A stretch of 64,000 nt of DNA, taken from positions 35,217 through 99,216 of the forward strand of contig NZ_JAMLJM010000010.1 of assembly GCF_023635005.1 (NCBI RefSeq), written 5' to 3'. This DNA comes from Flavobacterium luminosum (lineage in GTDB: Bacteria > Bacteroidota > Bacteroidia > Flavobacteriales > Flavobacteriaceae). Positions 8,882 through 17,068 of the stretch are shown here, piece after piece (the first letter of the stretch is position 1; each line of letters opens with the position of its first letter). A model generated the notes under the pieces. The model saw only the letters and a program-made list of their open reading frames with translations, was not told the origin of the DNA and did not search any database. A program made the translations under genes and the position numbers.

Positions 8882-10369
8882 TTATTGATTTGTGAAAAAA
8901 TCGGCGATCTTTCTATCATTGGCTAATCTTGGCAATTTGTTTTGACCTCCTAATTTTCCAATAGATTTCATATAGTTTTGAAAACCATTTTTAGCCACCT
9001 TACTAATTACCAAAGTACGCAGTACATGTCCAGAAATTAAATCGTCGTAGTATACATTTTGCTTCCGCATAGCCTGATCCAACTGTAAAGCAAAAGCCTC
9101 TAAGTCATCGGGTTCATTTTCAAATTCAATAAACCATTCGTGATAAGGCAGTCCTTGGGATGGATTAATTTGTGGGGCTACGGTAAACTCATTCACGCGC
9201 ACCGATGTTCCGATCATTGCTTCTTGTAAAGCACTTTCTACTTCTTTACCAATGACGTGTTCTCCAAATGCTGATATGTAATGTTTTATTCTTCCAGAAA
9301 CAATAACCCTGTAGGGTTCTAAGCTGGTAAATTGAATCGTATCTCCAATATTATAACCCCAAAGACCGGCATTGGTCGATAAAATCAAAACGTAGTTGAT
9401 GCCCCGTTCGACTTCACCAATGGTATATCTTCGCGGATTTTCGGTAAAAAATTCGTCTGCTTTTATGAACTCGTAAAAAATTCCTGAATTCAACAACAAC
9501 AACATTCCTTTTTCTTTTTGAGAATCCTGATAAGCAAAAAAGCCTTCAGAAGCCGGAAAAAGTTCTATAGCATCTACTTTTCTACCGATTAAGTTTTCGA
9601 ATTTAGCACGGTACGGTTCGTAATTCACTCCTCCGTATATAAATAAGTTGAAGTTTTTGAAAATTTCACCTACGGGTTTATTGGCTTTCTCTTTCAGTTT
9701 TTCAAAATACATTTGTACCCAAGAAGGAATCCCGGAAATAACCGTCATATTTTCTGGAAATGTTTCCTCCACGATCGCTTCTACTTTGGTTTCCCAGTCT
9801 TCTATACAATTAGTTTCCCAAGAAGGCATTCGGTTTTTTTGTAAATATTTAGGAACATAATGTGCCACTATACCAGACAATCGGCCTAACTTGATACCAT
9901 TTTTTTCTTCTAGGATAGGACTTCCTTGTAAGAAAATCATTTTTCCGTTCACAAAATCAGCCTTACCCGTTTCATTGATATAGCTTAAAATCGCATTTCG
10001 GGCTGCTTCAATGTGAAACGGCATTGATTCTTTTGTTAAGGGAATATATTTGGCTCCCGAGGTGGTTCCTGAAGTTTTGGCAAAATAAATCGGCTTTCCT
10101 TTCCAGAGAATATTTTCTTCTCCTTTAACCACTCGATCAATATAAGGACGTAAGGCTTCGTAGTCTCTTACCGGAACTCGTTGGGCAAAATCTTCGAACG
10201 TATGGATTTGATCAAAATGATGATCCTGACCAAATTGGGTTGACTTGGCCTGACGGATTAAATCCTGAAAAACCTTTTGTTGCGTTGCTACCGGATTGGT
10301 AGCCCATTTTTGGGTTTTGTAGTGTATATATTTTGCAAATTGCTTAGCAATTAATGACTTAATAGACAT
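8882..10369 (-). CDS. GH3 family acyl-adenylate/thioester-forming enzyme
   Basis: A 495-residue member of the GH3 family, named from plant auxin-amido synthetases but widespread in Bacteroidota, where the substrate is unknown. Recognisable features are the ATP-binding loop K-T-S-G-T-T-S-G-A-K-Y-I-P, the F-L-Q-G-S-P and A-S-E-G-F-F-A-Y motifs around the adenylate site, and Y-N-I-G-D-T-I-Q-F near the hinge, followed by V-S-G-R-I-K-H-Y-I-S-A-F-G-E-H. The length is slightly short of 500, as is usual. It is cytosolic. It lies upstream of the secreted carboxypeptidase-like gene with a nine-base gap. The call of the family is firm; any product is a guess. Confidence 0.88.
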   Translation of the reverse strand: MSIKSLIAKQFAKYIHYKTQKWATNPVATQQKVFQDLIRQAKSTQFGQDHHFDQIHTFEDFAQRVPVRDYEALRPYIDRVVKGEENILWKGKPIYFAKTSGTTSGAKYIPLTKESMPFHIEAARNAILSYINETGKADFVNGKMIFLQGSPILEEKNGIKLGRLSGIVAHYVPKYLQKNRMPSWETNCIEDWETKVEAIVEETFPENMTVISGIPSWVQMYFEKLKEKANKPVGEIFKNFNLFIYGGVNYEPYRAKFENLIGRKVDAIELFPASEGFFAYQDSQKEKGMLLLLNSGIFYEFIKADEFFTENPRRYTIGEVERGINYVLILSTNAGLWGYNIGDTIQFTSLEPYRVIVSGRIKHYISAFGEHVIGKEVESALQEAMIGTSVRVNEFTVAPQINPSQGLPYHEWFIEFENEPDDLEAFALQLDQAMRKQNVYYDDLISGHVLRTLVISKVAKNGFQNYMKSIGKLGGQNKLPRLANDRKIADFFTNQ

Positions 10370-10428
10370 TTATTTTGTGGGTATTATGTTTTTCTTTTCC
10401 GAAATTTAAAACGTAACGCGTATTTTAT

Positions 10429-10911
10429 TTACTTTTTTTGTGCTTCTTCTTGTACTTGTTTACGAAGTTCCATTTCGGCTTTACTTACTTCTAAATCATA
10501 TTCGGAAGGATCGACATAATCTGAAGCTAAGATCGAATCTTTGTTGACTTTGGCGTATTCTAAATCTCCTGTTAGTACTTTCTTTAAAGATTTGATATAT
10601 TCATCGTTCTTTTTCAACTGAAATTCTAATGAGTCCGATTTGATTCCCAACAAAAGTGCATTTTTCTTTAACTCTGTTGACGAATAGCCGGGAATATACT
10701 CCCGTAACGAAGTAAATGCAATTAAATAACTAGTTAAGGAGATTAGAAAAATAGCTCCTATGCTACCGAAAACAAAAACGTTTAAAATACTCAGTTTCAG
10801 CGAAAACTGTTCTTCAAATGTTTCTTCATTAACAATAACCAAACGACGACGCGCTTTTATGGCATCAAAAAAAGCTTTTCTTCTTAGTTTTTTTAATCGT
10901 TTTTTAGGCAT
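10429..10911 (-). CDS. Membrane-anchored coiled-coil protein resembling the N-terminus of flavobacterial M23 peptidases
   Basis: A 160-residue protein with a strongly basic N-terminus (K/R-rich residues 2-25), one transmembrane helix at about residues 46-68, then R-E-Y-I-P-G-Y-S-S and a charged coiled-coil region to the end. From memory, the segment from V-I-V-N-E-E-T-F-E-E through Y-I-P-G-Y-S-S resembles the N-terminal part of flavobacterial membrane-bound M23 (LytM) endopeptidases, but the zinc peptidase domain itself is absent and only 59 bases separate its stop from the GH3 gene. It is either a natural short paralogue or a truncated gene. It is probably an inner-membrane bitopic protein; its function is unknown. 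Confidence 0.6.
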   Translation of the reverse strand: MPKKRLKKLRRKAFFDAIKARRRLVIVNEETFEEQFSLKLSILNVFVFGSIGAIFLISLTSYLIAFTSLREYIPGYSSTELKKNALLLGIKSDSLEFQLKKNDEYIKSLKKVLTGDLEYAKVNKDSILASDYVDPSEYDLEVSKAEMELRKQVQEEAQKK

Positions 10912-10932
10912 AATTCATCGCACTTATAGTTA

Positions 10933-10940
10933 CAAATATA
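10933..10940 (-). promoter_or_regulatory. Bacteroidota -7 promoter element for the membrane coiled-coil gene
   Basis: The minus strand reads TATATTTG, a perfect TAnnTTTG match 21 bases before the ATG at 10911. It may drive the whole minus-strand set down to the carboxypeptidase-like gene. Confidence 0.5.
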
Positions 10941-11011
10941 GCAATTTCGGGATTTTGAATCGTAATAAATAATAATTCGTTAAAAATTAAAACTCTTGTG
11001 CTTTTCTTTAA

Positions 11012-11019
11012 TATATTTG
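11012..11019 (+). promoter_or_regulatory. Bacteroidota -7 promoter element for tatA-lrp
   Basis: TATATTTG, a perfect TAnnTTTG match, ends 40 bases before the tatA ATG. The nearest TTG (10996-10998) is only 13 bases upstream, so the -33 half is uncertain. Confidence 0.5.
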
Positions 11020-11059
11020 CTGAATAATTCAAATGCTGAAAAGCATAAAATAAAGTATC

Positions 11060-11230
11060 ATGGGAAGATTTGGAACTACTGAAATTATTGTAATATTAGT
11101 TGTTGTTTTATTACTTTTTGGAGGTAAAAAAATACCTGAATTAATGAAAGGTTTAGGAAGTGGATTGAATGAGTTCAAAAAAGCTTCTAAAGGTGAAGAT
11201 ACCACGAAAAAAGACGAAACTAAAGAATAA
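11060..11230 (+). CDS. tatA: Sec-independent protein translocase subunit TatA
   Basis: A 56-codon gene encoding a TatA/E-type subunit, which oligomerises to form the pathway for folded twin-arginine substrates across the inner membrane. The order is classic: a short N-terminus M-G-R-F-G-T-T-E, a single hydrophobic helix [12 protein letters not shown], the hinge F-G-G-K-K-I-P-E-L, an amphipathic helix [14 protein letters not shown], and an acidic/lysine-rich tail. The F-G and L-P-E-like hinge residues are intact. No tatC is adjacent. The Lrp/AsnC gene follows after 25 bases, probably on the same transcript. Confidence 0.92.
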   Translation: MGRFGTTEIIVILVVVLLLFGGKKIPELMKGLGSGLNEFKKASKGEDTTKKDETKE

Positions 11231-11255
11231 TTCCGATTAGGTATTTACTTCATTT

Positions 11256-11717
11256 ATGGATAAAATAGACGCTAAAATTCTTAATATATTACAGGAAGAT
11301 TGTACTCTTTCTGTGAAGGATGTTGCGGCTATGGTAGGATTATCGTATACACCGACTTATGAAAGAATCAAAAATCTTCAGGAGTCCGGAGTGATTAAAA
11401 AAAGTGCCGTAATTCTAGATCCATCTAAAGTAGGAATAAAATTATTTGCCTACTGCAATGTAACCTTAAAACAACAGTCTAAAGAGAATTTAAAGTCTTT
11501 TGAAGACGAAGTTATTAAACTCCCTGAAATACTAGAGGTTACGAGTCTTTCAGGGGTTTATGATTATGTACTTAAAATTGCTACTGCAGATATTGATGCT
11601 TACAATGATTTTGTAGTGAACAAATTAGCCAATATCCCTAATATTGGTCAATATCACAGTAATATTGTGATGAGTATGGTAAAAAACGAAACTTCGTACC
11701 ATTTACCTGAAGATTAA
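11256..11717 (+). CDS. Lrp/AsnC family transcriptional regulator
   Basis: A 153-residue DNA-binding regulator with the two-domain Lrp layout. The N-terminal helix-turn-helix covers about residues 2-55 (D-K-I-D-A-K-I-L-N-I-L-Q-E-D, then V-K-D-V-A-A-M-V-G-L-S and Y-E-R-I-K-N-L-Q-E-S-G-V-I). The C-terminal RAM ligand-binding domain covers about residues 65-150 (V-T-S-L-S-G-V-Y-D-Y-V-L-K-I). Such proteins form octamers and respond to amino acids. It follows tatA and converges on argH, the stops overlapping by four bases. Control of the neighbouring arginine operon is possible, but nothing in the sequence proves it. Confidence 0.92.
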   Translation: MDKIDAKILNILQEDCTLSVKDVAAMVGLSYTPTYERIKNLQESGVIKKSAVILDPSKVGIKLFAYCNVTLKQQSKENLKSFEDEVIKLPEILEVTSLSGVYDYVLKIATADIDAYNDFVVNKLANIPNIGQYHSNIVMSMVKNETSYHLPED

Positions 11718-13024
11718 ACCAACTTCTTCTTTTTGTTGTTAAATTCTTCTCTGATATAATCATTGCATAAATTACCCAAACTGCCTTCGTGAACATGATT
11801 GAGTTCTTGATTATTGTACTCGAATAGTTTTTCTTCCACTTGTTTCGAAACTAATTTATAAGCATCTCTGAAAGGAATACCCGATAGCGCCAACTGATTC
11901 ACTGCTTCTACCGTAAACAAATTCAAGTATTTTTCATCCGATAAAATATCCTTTTTTACTTCAATATTTTCCAACATAACCTGAAGCATATCCAAACATT
12001 CTTTAAGGGTGATAATTCCCGGAAACAAACATTCTTTGGTCAGTTGCATGTCTCTGTGATAACCCGAAGGTAAATTGTTGGTCAATAAAGTTAACTCATT
12101 GGGCAATGATTGAATTCTGTTACATTTTGCTCTAATCAATTCGAAGATATCTGGATTTTTTTTGTGAGGCATGATGCTGCTTCCGGTTGTCAATTCTTTA
12201 GGGAAAGTTATAAAACCGAAATTTTGATTCATATACAAACAAACGTCCATAGCGAATTTTGTTAGCGTAGAAGCTACTCCTGCCAAAGCCATGGCCATCG
12301 TTTTTTCTATTTTTCCTCTAGTCATTTGAGCATATACTACATTATAATTCATGGTTTCAAAACCAAGTAAGTTGGTGGTAAGTGTTCTGTTTAAAGGGAA
12401 AGAAGAACCATAACCCGCACCGGAACCCAGAGGATTTTTATTCACCATTTGGTACGCTGCAATTAGAAGTTCTAAATCGTCACTTAAGCTTTCGGCATAA
12501 GCACCAAACCATAATCCAAAAGAAGAAGGCATGGCCAATTGAAAATGAGTATAACCGGGCAATAAATCCTTTTGATGTTTTTCGCTCAAATGAATTAAAG
12601 TAGTAAAAACGGTTTCTATTTTTTCTGTGATTTGTTGGATTTCTGATTTGATAAAAAGCTTGATATCCAACAAAGATTGATCGTTTCTAGAACGCCCGGC
12701 GTGGATTTTTTTCCCCACCTCACCTTTCATTTGTGTCAATAGTAACTCTACTTGAGAATGGACATCTTCAACACCGTCTTCAATGACAAAAGTTTTATTG
12801 TAAACTGTTTCTAAAATAGCTTGCAACCCTTCATGAATCTCTTGTAATTCCTGAGCAGTAAGTAAACCTATTTCATGAAGCATAGTAGTATGTGCCAGCG
12901 AACCTTTGATATCCGCTTCGGCTAGATACAAATCCCAAACGATATCCTGACCAACAGTGAATTTTTCCACCATCTCTTCAACAGAAGTTTTTACTTTATT
13001 ATCTGTATTTTGCCAAAGTTTCAT
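11714..13024 (-). CDS. argH: Argininosuccinate lyase
   Basis: ArgH splits argininosuccinate into arginine and fumarate, the last step of arginine synthesis, as a cytosolic homotetramer. The protein is 436 residues; E. coli-type ArgH is slightly longer. Landmarks are D-V-H-S-Q-V-E near residue 90, H-A-G-R-S-R-N-D-Q, the G-Y-T-H-F-Q-L-A-M-P segment with the catalytic histidine, and the fumarase-superfamily signature G-S-S-I-M-P-H-K-K-N-P-D with the catalytic serine loop. It is the last gene of the arg operon, separated from argE by 89 bases that contain a long hairpin, so its expression might be set separately. Confidence 0.96.
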   Translation of the reverse strand: MKLWQNTDNKVKTSVEEMVEKFTVGQDIVWDLYLAEADIKGSLAHTTMLHEIGLLTAQELQEIHEGLQAILETVYNKTFVIEDGVEDVHSQVELLLTQMKGEVGKKIHAGRSRNDQSLLDIKLFIKSEIQQITEKIETVFTTLIHLSEKHQKDLLPGYTHFQLAMPSSFGLWFGAYAESLSDDLELLIAAYQMVNKNPLGSGAGYGSSFPLNRTLTTNLLGFETMNYNVVYAQMTRGKIEKTMAMALAGVASTLTKFAMDVCLYMNQNFGFITFPKELTTGSSIMPHKKNPDIFELIRAKCNRIQSLPNELTLLTNNLPSGYHRDMQLTKECLFPGIITLKECLDMLQVMLENIEVKKDILSDEKYLNLFTVEAVNQLALSGIPFRDAYKLVSKQVEEKLFEYNNQELNHVHEGSLGNLCNDYIREEFNNKKKKLV

Positions 13025-13061
13025 ATGTCTAAATTTTATTTTTTAGCAGTACCATACGGTG

Positions 13062-13112
13062 TCACCTTTAGTGATAAACGGTTTGTTTATACAAACGATT
13101 TGTCAAAGGTGA
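13062..13112 (-). repeat. Long imperfect hairpin between argE and argH
   Basis: TCACCTTT (13062-13069) and AAAGGTGA (13105-13112) are perfect 8-base arms. Inside them a further 13-base pairing with two mismatches and one wobble closes on a 6-base loop. There is no T-run, so it is not a standard terminator. An RNA processing or stability element, or a small repeat remnant, is possible. Confidence 0.55.
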
Positions 13113-13113
13113 T

Positions 13114-14184
13114 TTAATGATCTGTCTGATTAAATTTTTCAAGCATTTCGATATAAATTTCAATGCCTTTGTTGATTTCTTCTACGTAAATATATTCGTT
13201 AGCGGTATGCGATCGAGCTGAATCTCCAGGACCCATTTTAAATGTTGGAAAACCACTCATTAATGCTTGATCCGATGTGGTTGGTGAAGCGTAAATTGTT
13301 CTTCCCAATGCCATACCGCTTTGCACCATGGGATGTTCCTTGGGTACAAAAGAAGGATTTAATCGCGTGGAACGCGGAATCACTTCACAATCAACATGTT
13401 TTTTAATAATTTCTAAAGCTTGTTGATTGTTGTATTTATCGGTCGTTCTAATATCTACTGTAAACTGACAACTTTCTGGTACTACGTTGTGTTGTACTCC
13501 CGCATTGATTATGGTAACGGACATTTTTACTTTGCCTAGCATTTCAGATTCCTCAGGGAATTCAAAAGTTCTAAACCATTCAATGTCTTTCAAGGCTTTA
13601 TAAATGGCATTTTCACCTTCCTCTCTAGCGGCATGTCCAGATTTTCCATGAGCAATACAATCAATTACAAACAAACCTTTTTCAGCAATGGCGATATCCA
13701 TTTTTGTAGGTTCTCCAACAATTCCGAAATAAATATCTCCCAATTCCGGTAATACAATTTCGACACCATTGTTTCCTGATATTTCTTCTTCTGCCGTAGC
13801 GGCATAAATCAGATTGAAGTTAAGATCTTGTCTTTCATAAAAATGCAAGAAACAAGCCGCTAAAGAAACTAAAGGTCCGCCGGCATCGTTACTGCCTAAT
13901 CCGTATAGAATACCTTCTTCAATATCTGGACTGAACGGATCTCGCGTATATTGCTTATTGGGTTTGACAGTATCGTGATGTGAATTGAGTAAAATGGTGG
14001 GTTTGGTAGCATCAAAATATTTGTTTTTCACCCAAACATTATGTTGCAATCTTTCGGTTGGAATGCCTCGCTGAACAAAAAAATCATTCAGAATTTCAGC
14101 GGTTTGCTCCTCTTCCTTACTAAAAGATTGTGTTACAATTAGCTTTTGCAATAATACTAACGCTTCGTTTTGTAATTGTTTCAT
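13114..14184 (-). CDS. argE: M20 family deacylase of arginine synthesis (N-acyl-ornithine/N-acyl-citrulline deacylase)
   Basis: A 356-residue zinc peptidase-family enzyme. Metal ligands are visible as H70-D71-T (from L-L-N-S-H-H-D-T), D100 in G-S-N-D-A-G-G, the A-E-E-E dyad at 131-134, and E-P-T further on; a dimerisation domain with H-G-K-S-G-H-A-A-R follows. In a pathway with an N-acyl-ornithine transcarbamylase, as the neighbouring gene suggests, the substrate would be N-acetyl- or N-succinyl-citrulline rather than acetylornithine. It sits two bases downstream of argB in the operon. The call as the operon's deacylase is firm; the acyl group is not determined. Confidence 0.9.
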   Translation of the reverse strand: MKQLQNEALVLLQKLIVTQSFSKEEEQTAEILNDFFVQRGIPTERLQHNVWVKNKYFDATKPTILLNSHHDTVKPNKQYTRDPFSPDIEEGILYGLGSNDAGGPLVSLAACFLHFYERQDLNFNLIYAATAEEEISGNNGVEIVLPELGDIYFGIVGEPTKMDIAIAEKGLFVIDCIAHGKSGHAAREEGENAIYKALKDIEWFRTFEFPEESEMLGKVKMSVTIINAGVQHNVVPESCQFTVDIRTTDKYNNQQALEIIKKHVDCEVIPRSTRLNPSFVPKEHPMVQSGMALGRTIYASPTTSDQALMSGFPTFKMGPGDSARSHTANEYIYVEEINKGIEIYIEMLEKFNQTDH

Positions 14185-14186
14185 TT

Positions 14187-14960
14187 TTAAACTATTTGGG
14201 TTCCGATAAATGCTTCTCCTTGCTCGTTAGCATAATCGGCATGACAAATTTCCACTTTACTGATTTCAGATTCACTAGCTCTGAACGCATTTTCTAATTT
14301 TGGCAACATCCCTTTGGAAATAATTCCTTGTGTTTTTAAGGATTCGTACTGCTCTTTATCAAGCATTCTCAACCAAGAACTATCGTCTTCAGGGTTAAGT
14401 AATACGCCTAATTTTTCGAAACAAAATCTCAAGTGTACCTCATTGATTTCAGAAAGCGCCATAGCGACTTCCGTGGCGATGGTATCAGCATTGGTGTTTA
14501 ATAAATTCCCTTTTCCATCGTGTGTGATTGGGCTAATAACCGGGACAATATTATTATCGATCAAATTTTGTAAAAATCCAGCATTGATGCTTTCCACATC
14601 ACCAACCCAGCCATAATCAATGGTGGGGTGATTTCTTTTCACTGATTGGATAATATTTCCGTCAACTCCGCTCAATCCAATGGCATTGCAGGATTTTGCT
14701 TGTAATTTGGCTACAATACTTTTATTCACTAATCCGGCATAAACCATGGTTGTAATTTTTAGGGTTTCTGCATCGGTAATGCGTCTACCATCGATGATTT
14801 GCTGTTCAATATTTAGATCTTTTGCCAAACTAGTGGCTAATTTTCCTCCGCCGTGAATTAAAATTTTTCCTCCCGGCAATTGCGCAAAACGATTCAGAAA
14901 TACATCCAATTTATTTTCGTCATCAATGATGTTTCCTCCTATTTTAATTACATGTATCAT
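14187..14960 (-). CDS. argB: N-acylglutamate kinase
   Basis: A 257-residue amino acid kinase that phosphorylates N-acetyl- (or N-succinyl-) glutamate, the second step of arginine synthesis. The N-terminal K-I-G-G-N-I-I and I-H-G-G-G-K loops bind ATP and substrate. G-R-R-I-T-D-A-E-T-L, G-L-S-G-V-D-G-N and N-T-N-A-D-T-I-A-T-E-V-A are the usual ArgB landmarks. The C-terminal K-G-M-L-P-K-L-E-N-A-F segment is typical. The length fits the short, arginine-insensitive ArgB class. It lies between argF' and argE with gaps of 2-4 bases. The Bacteroides-type pathway uses N-succinylglutamate, so the substrate should be left open. Confidence 0.94.
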   Translation of the reverse strand: MIHVIKIGGNIIDDENKLDVFLNRFAQLPGGKILIHGGGKLATSLAKDLNIEQQIIDGRRITDAETLKITTMVYAGLVNKSIVAKLQAKSCNAIGLSGVDGNIIQSVKRNHPTIDYGWVGDVESINAGFLQNLIDNNIVPVISPITHDGKGNLLNTNADTIATEVAMALSEINEVHLRFCFEKLGVLLNPEDDSSWLRMLDKEQYESLKTQGIISKGMLPKLENAFRASESEISKVEICHADYANEQGEAFIGTQIV

Positions 14961-14964
14961 CTTT

Positions 14965-15912
14965 TTAAAAATTGGTTTCCAGTATTTTTTTCAATACCGT
15001 TTGTGCTGCATATACTCTATTTTCGGCTTGTTTCAAGACTAGCGAATTTTCACTATCCAAAACCTCATCTGAAAGTTCTACATTTCTTCTTACTGGTAGA
15101 CAATGCATGATCTTAGCAGAATTGGAGACTTTTAATTTTTCATTGGTTAACATCCAATCCTCTTCAACTGGTAGTACTTTCCCGTAATCAGTATACGATG
15201 ACCAGTTTTTAACATAAACAAAATCGGCATCTTGCAATGCTTTTTCCTGATCGTATTCGATAGTGGCGCCTTTCGTGAATTCTTCGCTGAGTTCGTATCC
15301 TTCCGGATGAGTAATCGTTAGATCGTATTCACAAGCTAAAGCCCATTCCGCAAAAGAATTCGCCACCACATGCGGTATGGGTTTGATATGAGGCGCCCAA
15401 GTTAATACCACTTTAGGTTTTTCTTTGGTTTTGTGTTCCTGAATTGTAATCATATCGGCTAAACTCTGCAACGGATGTCGAGTGGCTGATTCTAGACTTA
15501 CTACCGGTACTTTGGCATATTGAATGAATTGATTGATAATTTTATCGGCACTATCTTCTTCTTTGTTGGTTAAAGACGGAAAACAACGAATTGCTAAAAT
15601 ATCACAGTACAAGCCCATTACGGCAGCCGCATCTTTAATATGTTCTACAGTTTTTCCGTTCATTACTGCTCCTTCCTCAAACTCCAAGGCCCAACCGTCA
15701 TTGTTCACATTGAGAATCATTACTTCCATCCCCAAGTTTTGAGCTGCTTTTTGAGTGCTCATTCGGGTACGTAAACTCGAATTGAAAAACAATAATCCAA
15801 TCGTTTTGTTCTTTCCTATAGCCGATGTTTTTTCGGAATTTTTCACTGCAATGGCTTCGTCAACCAAAGCTTTTGGATCGGCTACGTCTTGTACTGAAGT
15901 GAACTTTTTCAT
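14965..15912 (-). CDS. N-acyl-ornithine carbamoyltransferase (SOTCase/AOTCase type)
   Basis: A 315-residue transcarbamylase that, in Bacteroidota, acts on N-succinyl- or N-acetyl-ornithine rather than free ornithine. The carbamoyl-phosphate loop S46-L-R-T-R50 is intact, and T-W-A-P-H, H-P-E-G-Y-E-L and H-C-L-P-V-R-R-N match this branch closely. The residue that separates SOTCase (Pro90 in Bacteroides fragilis) from AOTCase (Glu92 in Xanthomonas) aligns, by eye, with V89 in G-K-T-V-E-H, so the acyl preference is uncertain. The start overlaps the argD stop by four bases, showing translational coupling. Confidence 0.9.
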   Translation of the reverse strand: MKKFTSVQDVADPKALVDEAIAVKNSEKTSAIGKNKTIGLLFFNSSLRTRMSTQKAAQNLGMEVMILNVNNDGWALEFEEGAVMNGKTVEHIKDAAAVMGLYCDILAIRCFPSLTNKEEDSADKIINQFIQYAKVPVVSLESATRHPLQSLADMITIQEHKTKEKPKVVLTWAPHIKPIPHVVANSFAEWALACEYDLTITHPEGYELSEEFTKGATIEYDQEKALQDADFVYVKNWSSYTDYGKVLPVEEDWMLTNEKLKVSNSAKIMHCLPVRRNVELSDEVLDSENSLVLKQAENRVYAAQTVLKKILETNF

Positions 15913-17066
15913 TTTAAAATTGTTTTTAAAGCATTTAACAACGCATCTAATTCTTCTTGGGTTACCGCTAATGAAGGCAAAATTCTTAGTGTGTTTTTAT
16001 TGCTGGCTGTTCCAGTAAAAATTCCGAATTCTTCCAATAGTCTTTTTCGTACCGGTGCACATGGCTCATGCAATTCGATGGCTATCATGAGTCCTTTACC
16101 TCTTATTTCTTTGATATTAGGTACAGACTGCAATTGTTCTATTAGATACGTTCCTAATTTTTGGGCATTATCTATTAAATTTTCGTTCTCAATAACATCT
16201 AAAACCGCTATTCCAGCAGCACACGCTAAATAATTTCCTCCGAAAGTGGTTCCTAACATTTCTTTTTTAGGTTGAATATGAGGAGCGATTAAAACTCCCG
16301 CAATTGGAAATCCATTTCCCATACCTTTAGCCACCGTAATAATATCCGGTTGGATTCCGGCGTATTGATGCGCGAAGAATTTTCCGGTTCTTCCGTAACC
16401 CGACTGTACCTCATCTAAAATCAGAACTACATTATGCTCTTTACATTTTTGGGCAATATGTTGCAAAAATTCTGTTTCAGGAATTTGAATTCCTGCCACA
16501 CCCTGAATTCCTTCAATAATCACGCAACTCACCTCATCATTGAGTGCTGCGTCGAAGGCATTGATATCGTTTAACGGTAAAAAAGTTGTGTTGTTGTTTT
16601 CGTTTACCGGAGCAATAATCGCAGGATTATCGGTACTGGTAACCGCTAGTGAAGTTCTACCATGAAAAGCTTTTTCAAACGCGATGATTTTTTTTCTTCC
16701 GTTATAGAAAGAAGCCAATTTAAAGGCATTCTCATTGGCCTCGGCTCCAGAATTGCATAAAAATAACTGGTAATTAGTGTAACCCGAAAGCGCTCCTAAT
16801 TTTTGAGCCAATTCTTTTTGCTGCGCAATGATAATTGAATTAGAATAAAATCCTATTTTTTGCAATTGGTTGGTTAATGCCTCAACATAATGAGGATGAG
16901 TATGTCCGATACAAATTACGGCGTGACCGCCATATAAATCTAAATATTCTTTTCCGTTTTTATCCCATAATTTAGAACCTAAAGCTTTAACGATTTCAAC
17001 AGGTGAAACCGAATACACATCGAAAAGTTGCATTTGTAAAGGACTATTTGTAACTGTTGTATCCAT
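15909..17066 (-). CDS. argD: N-acylornithine aminotransferase
   Basis: A 385-residue class III PLP-dependent aminotransferase, length normal, converting N-acyl-glutamate semialdehyde to N-acyl-ornithine. Landmarks: G-G-H-A-V near residue 47, C-N-S-G-A-E-A-N-E-N for the phosphate site, F-H-G-R-T, L-D-E-V-Q-S-G-Y-G-R-T-G with the PLP-ring aspartate, and the Schiff-base lysine in V-A-K-G-M-G-N-G-F-P-I-A. G-T-T-F-G-G-N follows as in the family. It lies three bases after argC and overlaps argF'. Bacteroidota ArgD acts on the N-acetyl or N-succinyl form; the sequence alone does not decide. Confidence 0.94.
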   Translation of the reverse strand: MDTTVTNSPLQMQLFDVYSVSPVEIVKALGSKLWDKNGKEYLDLYGGHAVICIGHTHPHYVEALTNQLQKIGFYSNSIIIAQQKELAQKLGALSGYTNYQLFLCNSGAEANENAFKLASFYNGRKKIIAFEKAFHGRTSLAVTSTDNPAIIAPVNENNNTTFLPLNDINAFDAALNDEVSCVIIEGIQGVAGIQIPETEFLQHIAQKCKEHNVVLILDEVQSGYGRTGKFFAHQYAGIQPDIITVAKGMGNGFPIAGVLIAPHIQPKKEMLGTTFGGNYLACAAGIAVLDVIENENLIDNAQKLGTYLIEQLQSVPNIKEIRGKGLMIAIELHEPCAPVRKRLLEEFGIFTGTASNKNTLRILPSLAVTQEELDALLNALKTILK

Positions 17067-17068
17067 AA

